DNA of 64,000 nt from Selaginella tamariscina (taxonomy: Eukaryota > Streptophyta > Lycopodiopsida > Selaginellales > Selaginellaceae), in assembly GCA_003024785.1 (NCBI GenBank), contig PUQB01000670.1, positions 1 to 64,000 on the forward strand, in the 5' to 3' direction. Shown piece by piece: positions 33,899 through 45,851 of this stretch. The notes beneath the pieces are model-generated. The model had not been told where the DNA came from and ran no database searches. It saw only the letters and a list, made by a program, of their open reading frames with translations. The position numbers were made by a program, and so were the translations under genes. Within the stretch, counting starts at the first letter, position 1, and every line of letters starts with the position of its first letter.

Positions 33899-36839
33899 TC
33901 ATTCGAGACCGGTGTCGTTGGAAATATCCCTGCTCAAAGCTTTGGTCATAATATCTGCAACCATCTCGATACTAGACACATGTTTGAGTTTGATATTCCC
34001 GGCTCGAACCTCTTGTCGGATGAAGTGATACTTCACATCGACATGCTTGACTTTGTCATGATGTCTGGGGTTCTCTGAAGTAGCTATGGCACTAGTGCTG
34101 TCACAATATATTGTGATTGGCCTTGGAAATGAAATTCCCATGTCCTTCAACAACTTCATTAACCATGTTGCTTCCTTGGCTGCCTCTGTTGCTGAAATGT
34201 ACTCGGCCTCCATCGAGGAGAGTGCAATCACTCGCTGCAGTCTGCTCATCCAACTGATAAGCCCATCATCCAGAAGAAACACATATCCTGAAGTGGACTT
34301 CCTAGTCTCCCTGTTTCCTGCCCAATCTGAATCTGTGAAACCCACTAGATCCATTACCATGTGATCTCCTGTAGAGCTCCCACTAGCTGAATATGTGAGA
34401 CAAAACCCGATTGTGCCTCGCAAGTATCGTAAGATACGTTTGACTGCTGTCCAATGAACCTCTCCTGGATTCTCTACAAACCTAGAAACCACTCCGACTG
34501 CAAAAGCCAAGTCTGGTCGAGTCGAAATGGCTAGATATAACAAACAACCAACTATCTGCCTATAAGGAATCTGTGCCATGACTCGTCTCTCCTCAGACGT
34601 CGGCTGTTGATCTTTTGAAAGTTGTGTGTGTATGTCCATGGGGGTGCTGACAGGGTTGCTGTCGGCCATGTCATACTTCTGAAGTATCTCTTGCACATAG
34701 TGTGCTTGAGATAGCTGAATCACCCCTGCAGCTCTATCCCGGAACACCTGAAATGCCCAAACAATAGCATAGATCGCCGGCTGCAGAGATCTCAAACTGA
34801 GATCGAAATGGTGTTCAAGAATTGAACAAGCCGAAACTGGCTAGCAGCCATGATGTTGTCATCAACATATAATGCCAGGTATGCAAAGTCCACTCCCTGT
34901 CGAAAGACATATACGTTTCCATCTGCAGTGGACTTCTGGAAACCGATGGAGGTGAGAAACCTGTCTACATGATCATACCAGGCTCGTGGTGACTGCTTCA
35001 AGCCATACAGGGCCTTTCGAAGACGACAAACGTTGTGTTCTTGTCCTTGTACCACGAATCCCTCAGGCTGTGTAGTGTAGACTTCCTCCTTCAGCTCTCC
35101 ATACAGGAAAGCAGTCTTTACATCAAGCTGGTGAACTTCCAGATTCAAGCTAGTTGCTATCCGAAGAATGAGACGAATGGAAGCCATCTTCACCACTGGT
35201 GAATACGTCTCATAGAAGTCAACTCCAGCGATTTGTGAGAATCCTCGTGCAACAAACCGAACCTTGTATCGAAGTACTTCGCCATGTGCATCCAGCTTCT
35301 TCTTGAATAGCCACTTGGTACTTACAGTGCGACGACCGTGGGGAAGAGTAACAAGCTCCCAAACCTGGTTCTTGAGGAGAGAAGCATATTCCTCTTCCAT
35401 GGCAGCCCTCCATTCTGCTGCCTCTTGTGATTGCATAGCTTCATGCACTGTTCGGGGCTCCCGAGGATACCTGGAGGTGAAGAAGGAGGTTGAAGACTCA
35501 TCAGCTTCTCTTGCCTTTCGTGACTTGTAGCTAATTCTCCCACTTCTCGTGATTGTGTTGATGGGTCGGTCTGGATTAGGTACCTGCGAAGGTGCTTGCT
35601 GAAGTGGAGGAATCTCCTCCTCGCTTTCATGCTCCTCCTCACTCAGATCTGTATCTGCTGCAATCTGCAGTCCTGGATCTTCCCCAATCTGCCCTGGATC
35701 ATGCCCATGTGCTGGTGGATCCTGTGGTTGCTCTTCCTCAAGAATATAAGCTGTCGGATTAACTTGAACTGTAAACCTATCTTTGTAAAGCATATCCTCA
35801 TTAAACTTAACGTCTCGGCTCACAACAATTTTCTGGTGAGTGGGATCGTAAAGCCTATATGCCTTGCTCTCATGGCAATATCCCACCATGATATACATGT
35901 TACTCTTCTGTTCCAACTTACGACGGAGTTCGTTTGGAACATGTGCATATGCCAAGCACCCAAACACACGAAGGTGTTTCAACTGACTCGCTTCCCAGTC
36001 CATCGGGTGAATGGAACTTCTCCACCAATGCTACTTGCAGGAAGTCGATTCCGGATGTAGCTGGCTGTGCTTAAGGCCTCTGCCCAATAATTGAGCGGTG
36101 TTCCTGCATGCATAAGCATGCATCTTGTCGTCTCCACTAGAGTTCGATTCATTCTCTCCGCCACTCCATTTTGCTGAGCTGAGTATGGGGCTGTAAACTG
36201 CTGTTGAATCCCAGATTCTTCACACAACTTCTTAAGCACACTTGCTTGATACTCCCCACCTCTATCACTCCTAAGTACGCGGATTTTCAAATTCTGCCAC
36301 ACGTTTTCTGCAGCAATCTTATATAACCGAAACATTTCTGCTACTTCTGATTTGTTAATCAAGAATTTCACCACTGTGTAACGAGTATAATCATCTATAA
36401 ACGTCACAAAATACCTCCTTCTATTCAATGACTGAACATGCATTGGTCCACACACGTCTGTGTGCACTAATTCTAGAGGTTGAGTGGTCTTACAGCAGAT
36501 GCCCTTACTGGGGAATGGTTGCTATGCTGTCTTCCAACCGATGATGCCTTGGTTGGTTGCTTGTCAGTGTAAGTGATCTTGTCCTTATCGATCTGACTTT
36601 TCCAACCTGCATCTACTATCTTCCCAACCGAGATAAGAGTTTTGCTGAGTGTGGGGACATAGTGAACTTGTCGGATCGACAATCTCACCATTCTGGAGTT
36701 GAATCTCTACTGTCCCGACTCCTGCAATGCTCAATGGTTGATGATCTCTCGTGTAGACTCCTTCTCCCACTGGGATTGCCTGATATGTCTTAAAAGCGGC
36801 AAATACTGGAGTACAGTGAACATTGGCACAACTGTCCAA
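33899..36839 (-). pseudogene. Copia polyprotein: protease, integrase, RT, RNase H (frameshifted)
   Basis: In 5'-3' order: a protease-like start with DSCANVHCT (36,839-36,585); GAG-preintegrase-like VHYVPTLSKTLISVGK; integrase (36,467-35,979: HTDVCGPM, DDYTRY, LRSDRGGEY, NGVAERMNRT); reverse transcriptase (36,003-34,792: VRFVARGFSQ, QLDVKTAFLYGEL, LYGLKQSPRAWY, LYVDDN); RNase H (34,795-33,899: GFTDSDWAG, KSTSGYVFLL, SSMEAEY). Integrase before RT is the copia order. Frame changes occur at about 36,500, 35,990 and 34,795, so at least three indels interrupt it. Confidence 0.9.
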
Positions 36840-36944
36840 CCAAAGGATATTTTTTCCTTGAAGGACTGAGGTTAGTGGTTACCATGAGTGCACTTGCTAC
36901 TTTCTATGACCCTTGAACTGCTGTTGTTCTTGCCTCCGATACCA

Positions 36945-37158
36945 TGTTGTGAAAAGGTGTTAAAGCACGAGCCGAGCCGAATATCAACTAACCTATGTTT
37001 TTGTATTTTTGAATCCTATTTATACAATTTTCTTTATAACCATATATGGTAATTCTCCATATATGGTAGTTCTCCGTAAGTATGTACGGCATAAGATATA
37101 TATGGCCTAAACCATATATAACTCTTCCAGCTTGGACTCCACGCTGGATATCTCAACA
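36945..37158 (-). repeat. Copia 5' LTR
   Basis: 214 bp, differing from the 3' LTR by only a few bases (for example one extra base near TATGTTTTTGTATT). Confidence 0.9.
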
Positions 37159-37200
37159 GTTACCTCTGCAGTTACCGCGACAATATCACCTCACTGGAGG

Positions 37201-37565
37201 TAAAGCTTGTGTATCATGTGTGTGTGTGTGCGCGCGCGCGTGTGTATCCTGTGTGTGTGCGCGCGCGCGCGCGTGTATCTGTGTTTTTGTATATAGAGAA
37301 TGATGCATATTTATACATAGTACATATGCATATCGTACATGTTTTATATTAATTATCCGCAAACAATGCTATTGGTCGAGGTCATGGTTAAGTCTTTGCA
37401 TGTTTTCGAAGCTTTGAAGAAGTCAATCCTTGGGAGTTTCATCATGGTGGGAAACAATGCAAGGTGTGCGTGTATGCGTGTGTGTGTTTGTGTGGTGGTG
37501 TAGGTATCGTCTTGATCTTATATTTTTACTTTGATAAAGTTATAACCAGAATGTATGCATGCATA

Positions 37566-37604
<39 letters not shown>

Positions 37605-38605
37605 TGTGCAGACCACCAGCAGTCTTTAAAAAAGAATATGCTCTCCTTGAACACACTTTTACGAACAATGACTGAACCATGGGCATGTGAGGTAATTATT
37701 TATTAATTTGTATTTTTTTCTAAATTTATTATTTTCTTTTATATAAATCTTTAAAACATTTTAGTGTCTTTAAATTATTTAACATGCACAAATGCTTAAT
37801 TTATGAAAAGTTTATGATGTTTTTTAAGGAGGAAACTGCACGTGGAGTCATCCAAGGTAGCCACGCAGAAGGCATCCCGATACATATATAGTAAAGATTA
37901 GTATTTATAGTTTTCTGTTTTATTTTTATAAATTAAAAAATTATGTTACTGGATTCCATTGTTTAATGGTATTAGTTAATTCTCAACTTGTGTAAGCATA
38001 CATTTTAAAGAAAAGATTTCACATACCAGGTGAATTCTTAATTAAGAGATTTTATATGTTACAAAAGGCAAAAAGAATTATGTATATAATTATTTTATAT
38101 ATTTAATTTTAAATTTATATTATGTTAAATAATAAAATAAAGTAAAACTACATTTTGAAAAAGATTTTATAAAATTAAAATGAAAATTAACTAGGTACAA
38201 CCGTACAACAGTATATGAAAATGTTGTTTTTTTAAGTTTTCAAAATGGAACTTTTCAATTTATGTTTTCTATAATATATATATTTTTATAAGGAGGATTA
38301 TGTATATTAATTTAACATATTATACAATTTAAAAATAATAATGTAAATGTTTAACATTCGTTTAATAAATTATGAAGAAATCCCTTTAATAAATTTAATT
38401 AATTAATTTGAAGGCAAACAGTCGTGAACAAAATATGTGGTGAAAGGAAATTTTAAATGTGTACGAGCATAATTCATTATACACACACGCATAGACACAC
38501 AAGTGGATGTTGATAGTGTTATCTCTAGACTGTGCTTTCTCCCTCACTATCACTATTGATAATAAATATAATTGTGTGAGTTGTGTGAATAAATAATGTA
38601 TATAT
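37201..38605. other. Low-complexity and AT-rich region
   Basis: Contains GTGTGCGCGCG tracts (37,210-37,275) and a pure (GT)n run near 37,570-37,600. Short exon-like stretches bounded by splice-like signals lie near 37,360-37,470 and 37,610-37,690 and may be further CER1-like exons, but I could not match them. The rest is AT-rich with no visible gene. Confidence 0.45.
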
Positions 38606-38800
38606 TGAAAGAACGGATAAATATGCACAGAACGTGATACCTTATTCATGTACAAAACCCCTGCTTATATATAAGAGACCTTCTGCCACATGGCACACAT
38701 GCGACCTGTGGTGCTGATACATGGGGCTAGATCACCACCCATGTGTCACTACGCATGTGTGTATATACACATGCATATATACAATATATAACATCTTACA
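38606..38800 (-). repeat. 3' LTR of the 38.6-44.1-kb Ty3 element
   Basis: In element sense begins TGTAAGATGTTATATATTG and ends GTTCTTTCA. The purine tract CAAAGGGAAGGATAA adjoins it. Related copies are at 43,961-44,146 and 61,561-61,755. Confidence 0.8.
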
Positions 38801-39204
38801 TTATCCTTCCCTTTGCGGCTGTGTAGATGGTGATGGATCTGATGCTCTTAGATCTGCATGAGCTGGCTTATTTAAGGTATGACCGAATGTACTCAATGGG
38901 TCTTGAACGACAAACCGTTTCATTCGAACTATGTGAACTATTTCAACCTCATGAGATCCCACTAACTGTACTTGATACACCTAAGGACCAACCTTTCGAA
39001 GTACTCGGTAGGGACCAAGCCACTTATGTAATAAGCCAGTTGCAAGCCCATGTGCAGTCAGCTTGGAAAAATGTACCAGGACTAAGTCATCGTCAGCAAA
39101 ATCTAGTGGAATTTAATGTCGTACATTGTAAGAAGATTGCTACCGTATTTGAGTTCGACCAAGATGTTCAACAGACTCTGCATGTAGAAGAGGCAAAACA
39201 GCAT

Positions 39205-40100
39205 TCAAATGTCGAGCCCACATCTTTGCATCCTCGGCACGTGGCAAATTCGATGATAACCCAATTCACTAGGCAACTTAGGATCATATCCATATAATGC
39301 CTTGAATGGAAAGATACCAATCGAACTCTGAATGCCTGTTATATAAGCAAATCTCAAGCATTGCAAATACCAATCCCAGTCAGTGTGATTAAAATTCACA
39401 TACTTCGAGATCATACTTTTGAATGTCTGATTCAATTGCTCCACCAAACCGTCAGTTTGTGGATGATATGGAGAGGCAAATGAGTGTTTTACCCTAACCT
39501 CTCACACAACACTTGGAATACCTCAAAGCGGGGCCATTATCTGATAACATCTGTTCTAGACAAAAATGCTGCAAAACCACATTATTGAACAGAAAAAAGC
39601 TGTTAACATGGCAGTTGCATCCAAAAGGGCACCAACCTCTACCCAACGAGTTAAATAATCAGATACCATAATGATGTACTAATTACCTTGAAAAGAACGT
39701 GGAAAAGGTCCCATTAAATCCACTACAATTAATTCAAAAGGGCGAGAGACACTAATGGATTATAACACCCCCATGGCCCAAGTCGTACAGGAATTCCGAG
39801 TTTGACAAATGGGACAGCTTTGGATATACCTGATCACATCACCACGCATGCTGGGCCAATAAAAGGATCGGCAAAGCTTCTCCAACACTCATTGGTGACC
39901 AAAATGACCTCCAACAATAGGTGAACCATGATATGCTCAAAGAAGGTGTGGAATATATGTAGAAGGTACAACCAAACACCATCTGTCTCCTAGATTTGTC
40001 CCAATAAAATACAATAAACATCATGAAGTCAAAATTGAGCATGATATTGTCGAAACCGAGGTTTGGAAGACAGATTTACAAACGCATCACATAATTGCCT
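39205..40100 (-). pseudogene. Ty3 integrase, decayed
   Basis: Segments of integrase: SFYWPSMRGDVIRYIQSC-like zinc-binding region near 39,850, a catalytic-core stretch near 39,650-39,740, and VEQLNQTFKSMISKYVNF / FAYITGIQSSIGIFPFKALY (39,447-39,205). Multiple frameshifts are present. Confidence 0.7.
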
Positions 40101-40106
40101 CATCCA

Positions 40107-40815
40107 TGGTTCATGTTTTTAGCATCCTGCCACTGTTCTGGTCGTTGGGGACTTTGCAGGCCAAATGTGGTGCTTCCTTAGGAAGCCTCAATGGTTGCCA
40201 GGACGTTGTGGATAGCGTCCAACTCTGGGGTCCGAACTGGCAAGCCGGCCTTACCTCGGAAGTAATGGAAGGTGCTGAATGGCCTCTACCCGAACGCCGC
40301 GAGGGTCCATGTACAGGGTGGGGGAGTTCTACTAGGGCCTAGCTGTGGTGGTTTTGCTCAGCCTAGGAGTGGGACAAGCGGGGAATCCCCGCTTGTAAGG
40401 TGAATAGAAGGAGTATGGATATATTTATAATGCTTGCCTGAGTATAAACTATCTCCGATAGAAGAGCAAGATACAAGATGCATATCTGACTCCCAAAAGA
40501 CCCCGACCCACTACTAGCCTTCCTGCTTATATAGTGGATCACCTAGTGTTAAACCCTAGGTACAGGTGGCGCTTCCTTACTGGTTTGCTACCCTGTGACA
40601 GAGTCTTGTCTGACTCATTTATGTGCCTCCCTTACGCATACTGTCTTGTGTACCCTGGGTAGTTGGTTCGGACGGTTGGATCTACGCCTAGTTACGCCAC
40701 CGCCTGACATCTGTTGCCATCAGTCCGTACCTACAATACCTTCCTTATCTGGTGCTTCATCCCGTCACTCATCCACGCTGACTGGCTGTTTGATGGTGTC
40801 GACCACCATCAACCA
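40107..40815. other. Unidentified insertion in the Ty3 element
   Basis: GC-richer DNA that interrupts the RNase H to integrase spacer; polyprotein similarity resumes near 40,830 (HRHGQTMVDVDALSRAP on the minus strand). Could be a solo LTR or short non-coding element. Ends were not resolved and no gene is supported. Confidence 0.4.
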
Positions 40816-40985
40816 TGTTCCAAGGATGGTAAATCATCATCGAATACATGAGGGGCTTGTATCAAACCAAACGCTGCAACTACTGCATGAGCAGGCAAAG
40901 TGGAATCAGAAAAGGGTGCTCGAGAAAGTGCATCCACATCCACCATTGTTTGCCCATGCCTATGCACCACCTTAAAGTTATATAC

Positions 40986-42290
40986 CTAGAAATGTAATGC
41001 CCATTTGGCTACACGACCCATTAAATTCTTCCGTTTTAATAAGGAAGTGACAATAACATGATCACACTCCAAAAGTGTTTCACTCCCATGTAAGTAGGCA
41101 TGAAGTCGTTTAAAACCCCAAACAGTAGCAAGGCATTCTTTTTCAGTAGTGGAATAATTCCGCTCAACAGGCTCGAATACTCGACTAATGTAAGCCACCG
41201 GGTGTCGAATTGAAGAATCTGTGCATTGGTTTGCATCAACACACCACTAATACCAATATCTGAGGCATTTACCCATAAAATGAACGGACGAGTAAAATCT
41301 TGGTATTGAAGCAATGGTGGAGTTGTCAGGAACTTTTTTAATTGGTCAAATGCCTGCTGACACCTGTGAGTCCACTTGAAAGGTACCTGTGGATGAACTA
41401 ACTCCCAAAGAGGGGCAGTTCGATCAGCAAGATAATCGATGAATTGACCCAAGTATGCACCTTTCCCAAGAAACGTTGGACTTCATGTATCGTACGGGGA
41501 TGAGGGAACTCTCAAACAGCTCGCAACTTTGTTGGATCCACCTGTAAACCTCTCGAGATATACGGTAACCCAAGTCAGTGGTGTCGGTCAATCCAACACA
41601 CACTTCTCAAGTTTCAACTTCAAGCCGACTTTGCGAAATCGATCAAGAACTCACTGTACATCACGAATGTGATCCTCCCAAGAACCAGACCCATGAATTA
41701 GCACATCATCAATGAAATCGGTAGTGATATCAAGCATATCTGAAAGAAGCTCATCCATTATGCGTTGAAAGGTAGCAGGAGCTGAAGTCAATCCAAAGGG
41801 CATGACCAAAAATTCGTAAAGACCAAAAACTCGTAAAGACCAAATGGTGTCCGAAAGGCCGTTTTTGGAATATCCTCCTCAGCCATAAGAATATGCCAAT
41901 ATCCTGATGTCAAATCCAACTTAGTAAACCATCGACTCTGACCCAAATGATTTAATATATCAGTAGAGTTTGGAAGTGGATAAACATCTTTGATGGTAAC
42001 ATCATTGAGAGGTCAGTAATCCACATAGAATCGGAGAGATCCATCAGGCTTGGGAACCAAATGAGGTTCACATGCCCATGGACTCACTGATGGACGACAC
42101 ACTTGCTTATCAATCATATCGATAACAGCTGTTCGCATGGATGATAACTCTTTTGGTGACCTGCGTTAAATCGAAACTTTGAAAGGCTTTGCATTGCCGG
42201 TAGGTATACAGTGTTAAGTCTTCACATGTGCACTTTGGGACAGATCAAATTTGAACAAACTTGCATGCTGCTGCTTAAGTTGTTTGATGC
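40986..42290 (-). pseudogene. Ty3 reverse transcriptase and RNase H, decayed
   Basis: RNase H blocks FDQLKKFLTTPPLLQYQDF, RPFILWVNASDIGISGVLMQ, MAYISRVFEPVERNYSTTEK and ECLATVWGFKRLHAYLHG are clear between 41,452 and 40,986. RT core pieces lie at 41,460-42,200 in changing frames. Frameshifts near 41,195 and 41,453 and further stops prevent a product. Confidence 0.8.
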
Positions 42291-42304
42291 AGTGTGCTCG
42301 ATAC

Positions 42305-43292
42305 TCAGGTGACAGATTCAGCATTTGAACTTTGTTGCCACCCCAAGACCGGAATCAAAGGAGCTATATGCATGATACAAATAGCAACAAGCTTCTCTGG
42401 ACATAAAGGAACAGACTGCAAAGACACAAACTCCAAGTGTAATACGGGAGGAGAGAGTGAAAAATCACACATACCTTTCGACTGCTTTAACCAATCACAT
42501 CCCAGAATAAAGTCAAAGACCTGGGAAGGAATAACCCTAAGAAACCCAAAGGGAAACTTACAGTTGGCACCCATAACCAGTGTAGTTGAAGTGTATATAT
42601 TGTGATACTGCACGAGACTGCCCATTACCATATAAAATGTGCAAGACCTTATCTACACGTCTCAAGGGTAATGAACATCAATGCTCCAAAGAAGTAGTTA
42701 TGGAAGATTACTGGATCTTGTATCCACAAGCACTCGTGCATTAAATGTGAAAACTGGATGATCTGGTGGAACTTGCAATCCTTGATATGCATAGCAGAAA
42801 AAACATGGAGGTGAAATCTCCATCGCACGGGATCCCTCCGTCGCTTGTACGATTATTGGTTTTCTACAACAGACCTACCTGTAAGAGAGGCTTCGTCATC
42901 TGGAAGCTCATCATCAGACATAATGGCCGCCATAGGCACACCATCCGAACATATGGTCGCCAGCCCGGATGTGGTGGATGCCAATTAGGATACACATCGT
43001 ATGCCTGCCAAGTATGTCCAGGTGCCCAACATGCCCAACAATGAACTTGATTGGGTCGACCTGCATTGTTCTGATTCCTCTTGTCACAAATCCGTGGATT
43101 TTGACCACCACGGGCAGGAACTGGAGCACGTGTAGGATGATTTTGTGGAGGTGGTCCACAGGGGGGCCCTGAGGTTGACCACAAAGGCTTGTCATGCGGG
43201 CACATATGCAGCAGCGTCCACCTCCATTGGATCAACATGCTAATAGGAGAAGCAGGTAACCCAAGGGGACCACGGCCCTCACCAGGCACCAA
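42305..43292 (-). pseudogene. Ty3 protease and gag zinc-knuckle region, decayed
   Basis: 42,631-42,305 includes FDFILGCDWLKQSKG, a protease C-terminal signature. 43,292-42,864 includes a Pro-rich stretch and CWACWAPGHTW, a degenerate CCHC knuckle. Frames are interrupted between them. Confidence 0.65.
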
Positions 43293-43559
43293 GTCAAATC
43301 ATTGAGCTAGTGTAAAAGCTTCCTCCAATGTGGTAGGACGAAGACCTGAATGAATCGAACGAGTTCGGGTCACATAATCAACCATAACATACCGAGCTTA
43401 ATGGGCTCATGCATGTTAGGATATGCATGCTGAGCTAAATCCCCAAATCTAATACTAAACCGCATAACAGACTCACCAAGATGTTGTCGTATCGCATGCA
43501 GTTGTTGGAAAGCATCATTGAATCCTCAACTTTGCCAAACGTACGTTTGAGGCATTCCG

Positions 43560-43886
43560 TCAACCAATTATTATTGGTTGAATCTCCACAACCAATCCAT
43601 TATACCATTTGAGCGAAGGGCCTTCAAACATGTAGGAAATTCTCTGAAGCACAGGCCCATCCCAACCATGGTAACGAACAATAACTTGGAAATGATCAAA
43701 CCAGTGGTATACATCATCTCCCGGATCACCACAAAAAGATTGGGGTCGAACCCTCGATTTGTGATTTGTGAAGAAGATGAAGAGTATTACAAACAAATCC
43801 CCCGGCAGGAGGCTCAGGGAGAAGAGGAAACAGACCCTCAACAAAGTGCTCCAACAACTTAGTTTGTGCATCAATAGCAGTAACAA
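43560..43886 (-). pseudogene. Ty3 gag (capsid region), partial
   Basis: Reads QSFCGDPGDDVYHWFDHFQ and ISYMFEGPSLKWYNGL, typical of Ty3 gag. The same protein recurs on the plus strand at 63,580-63,960, so both belong to one family. Confidence 0.75.
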
Positions 43887-43960
43887 TAACTAAAAGCCGT
43901 CTCCATATTCAATAAGAAAAGGAAGAGCAAAAGAAAAGGAATTCCCAACTTCTCCACCGA

Positions 43961-44146
43961 TGAAAGAACAGATAAATATGCACAAAACGTGATACTTTAT
44001 TCATGTACAAAACCCTGCTTATATACAGGAGACCTTTACCACGTGGCACACATGCAACACATGGCGCTGACATATGGGGCCAGATCACCACCCATGTGTC
44101 ACTACACGTGTATATACAATGCATATACAGTATACAACATCTTACA
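43961..44146 (-). repeat. 5' LTR of the 38.6-44.1-kb Ty3 element
   Basis: Direct-repeat partner of 38,606-38,800, diverged at many positions, indicating an old insertion. Adjacent leader TCGGTGGAGAAGTTGGG is shared with the copy at 61.77 kb. Confidence 0.8.
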
Positions 44147-44569
44147 ATATTTATATTTTTTTTAAAATGGATTTTTTAATAAAAAAAAACTTCTAACTTA
44201 TAGCATTTATATAATATATTGTATCTTAATTCTATTGTAGGACATTTATATTTATATTTAGAATTTCTTAATCTGAAAATATATATCCCACATTAAAATA
44301 TATATTTTCAGATTAAGAAATATATAAAGAGAGAGCAGTCGAAAATGATAAATCTAATTTAGAGATTTTAGTTTCCATATGTAAATATATAAACGAATTT
44401 TTTCTCAAGGTTATTTCATAATGAAAATTTAAGATAAAACTTATGATGCATACACACATGCATATTTGAAGCAGCATATACGTTTGCTATAGTTTTAACT
44501 ACACTATAATATTATAATTAGTAAATTTATAACTTCTAATATATATTTTTTAACCTTGAGAAACACTAA
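44147..44569. other. AT-rich DNA without a visible gene
   Basis: Contains an inverted pair (ATATATTTTCAGATTAAGAA near 44,305 and TTCTTAATCTGAAAATATAT near 44,265) that could form a stem; nothing else is supportable. Confidence 0.4.
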
Positions 44570-45440
44570 CTAGTAGGCCTCGCCAAGCTCCTGCTGGAAT
44601 GAGTCCAGGTCTGCCAAGTTGGCAACATCGCCATCATTTTCCAGAAACCGGGCTCCAATCGTCCACAACGCTTTGGTACGCTCGCTGCTTGAACTTCTTC
44701 CGTGGTGGGCCAGACAAAGTCTGAGGGAGGATCACGCCCTCCGGACCATCATCCCCAAGATCATCTGGAAGAGCAGCCCCCATACTAGACACAAATTCCT
44801 CAACTTCATCCATGTTTCTGAGCACCACCTGCCTCAGTTCAATGCCAGTTACAGCATCTATCCGCTTGCAGTAAATTGCTACTCCTCCTCTCTGCATATC
44901 CGTGATGACCTGAACAAACGGAACGCACGATTCATCAGCCCAGAGAATGAACTCCATATACGCCTGCCGTAAGGAACTCCTTGTCAAAGTCTTCCGTTTC
45001 AGATCCACACCCAGCACAGCTTCCTGTGAAAAAAGGTTCCCGAAAATTTTTAACACTGCAACCAGATCGTTCTTCGAGCTGAGCGTGAAACGCAGGCCCT
45101 CAAACTTGCGGTTCTCGTTCACCCATCTGATGCATCTGTGAAATCTCTTGCTTGCCACCCAGCCCTCCACGGTTTTACAGTATCTAACTCGCTGTTGCTC
45201 CTCGTACCTCTCATCCCAGAACTGCTCGTCTCCCAAGAGGTTCTCTAGAACGTCAGTATTGTCGCTTAAAATGTTCCCATTTTTGTCTTCGCTGACAGGC
45301 CCCATGATTTTCAGCGCCTGACGTACTAACTCAAACTCAAAGTCATCAGCATTAATACCACCAAAGGCGCTTCGTATAGCGGAAACTTCCCGTTTCAGAG
45401 TGTCAAGTTTCCGAAGAACGTGAGTAAGTAGCAGTGAAGC
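44570..45440 (-). CDS. Unrecognised gene W2
   Basis: I do not recognise the family. The longest frame (45,305-44,634) is a mixed alpha/beta protein with no membrane segment. Upstream the frame extends as KLDTLKREVSAIRSAFGGI, so the start is earlier than the first internal Met. Conserved with W1: RYEEQQRVRYCKTVEGWVAS, FHRCIRWVNENRKFEGLRF and RNMDEVEEFVSSMGAALPDD. A basic patch PPRKKFKQR near the end could be a nuclear signal. The first stop is at 44,634, but one base later an acidic tail (FLENDGDVANLADLDSF, ending EAY at 44,570) is open, hinting at a recent one-base frameshift. W1 and W2 are paralogous segments, with similarity extending upstream to about 45,770. Confidence 0.5.
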
Positions 45441-45772
45441 AGGAGGGTCTGCAAGAAAGAATCCGCTTTGTTTTAGGTCAGACTTATGAAGAACGTGAGT
45501 AAAACACCTTATCCAGAATCAGCTTCGAAACAAACCATGTCCACCGAAACGTGTCACCAACAACTCCAACCATATCCAGAATGCACAAATCAATCAAGGG
45601 GGCAAAAGAAAAACGCCTGACACAGAAAGCAGAGAAGAGTAGACAAGGAAGCACCCACTACTAAACGCAGATATAATAAGAGAAAGCAAGGAGCAGACAC
45701 TGAAAAATCTACCAAGAAACACAAATTTGTCAGCTATATGTATCGACCCTATCGGCCTTTCACACACAGGCA
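45441..45772. other. Upstream region of W2
   Basis: Parallels 32,590-33,030 upstream of W1 (shared phrases CACAAATTTGTCAGC and GACCCTATCGGCCTTTCAC). It contains a possible 5' exon but no firm start. Confidence 0.4.
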
Positions 45773-45851
45773 CAAGCAGATCAACATGGAAAGAGATGCC
45801 ATGGGGTAAAACTTTTACCCCATGGCGTCTCTTTCCATGTTGATCTGCTTG
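45773..45851. repeat. Near-perfect 39-bp inverted repeat with 1-nt loop
   Basis: The left arm begins CAAGCAGATCAACATGGAAA and ends GGGGTAAAA; the right arm is its reverse complement with a single mismatch (A in the left arm opposite G, a G-for-A change on the right). Total 79 nt. The W1 locus has only one arm-like sequence (AATGGAAAGAGAGCCATAG), so the fold-back arose by inverted duplication. Confidence 0.9.

Larger units (their letters stand above)
33656..37158 (-). mobile_element. Ty1/copia retrotransposon, gag-deleted, with target duplication
   Basis: Minus-strand element of 3,503 bp flanked by a perfect 5-bp duplication GTTAC (33,651-33,655 and 37,159-37,163). LTRs at both ends are nearly identical, implying recent insertion. 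Next to the 5' LTR the strand-sense sequence is TGGTATCGGAGGC, a primer site for initiator-Met tRNA. Only about 100 bp separate that site from protease, so gag is missing and the element would be non-autonomous. Confidence 0.93.
33181..37200 (+). pseudogene. CER1/CER3-like (WAX2-domain) gene fragment, split by a copia element
   Basis: Three exon-like pieces resemble the C-terminal region of plant CER1/CER3 proteins, which make very-long-chain alkanes for cuticular wax. Piece 1 (to about 33,270) reads VVDKLHVQTWAIPRF before a GTAAGC donor. Piece 2 (about 33,355-33,460) reads INMLIEKAILAAQENGAKVI then YLGMDNK. Piece 3 (about 33,590-33,655, resuming at 37,164) reads VNEVFF and, across small indels, a VGRAIASYLC-like stretch. 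The copia insertion and the indels inactivate it. The rest of the gene was not found. Confidence 0.6.
38606..44146 (-). mobile_element. Ty3/gypsy retrotransposon, decayed but with both LTRs
   Basis: Minus-strand element of about 5.5 kb bounded by related LTRs (38,606-38,800 and 43,961-44,146). Reading 5'-3' from 43.9 kb: gag, zinc knuckle, protease, RT, RNase H, integrase, purine tract, LTR, the Ty3 order. Coding parts are interrupted by many stops and frameshifts. A segment of about 0.7 kb (40,107-40,815) looks inserted between RNase H and integrase. ATATT directly flanks both ends if the left limit is 38,607. Confidence 0.85.

Noticed and set aside
39839..40042. Small minus-strand membrane-like ORF
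   Set aside because: It is an out-of-frame reading of the decayed Ty3 integrase region.
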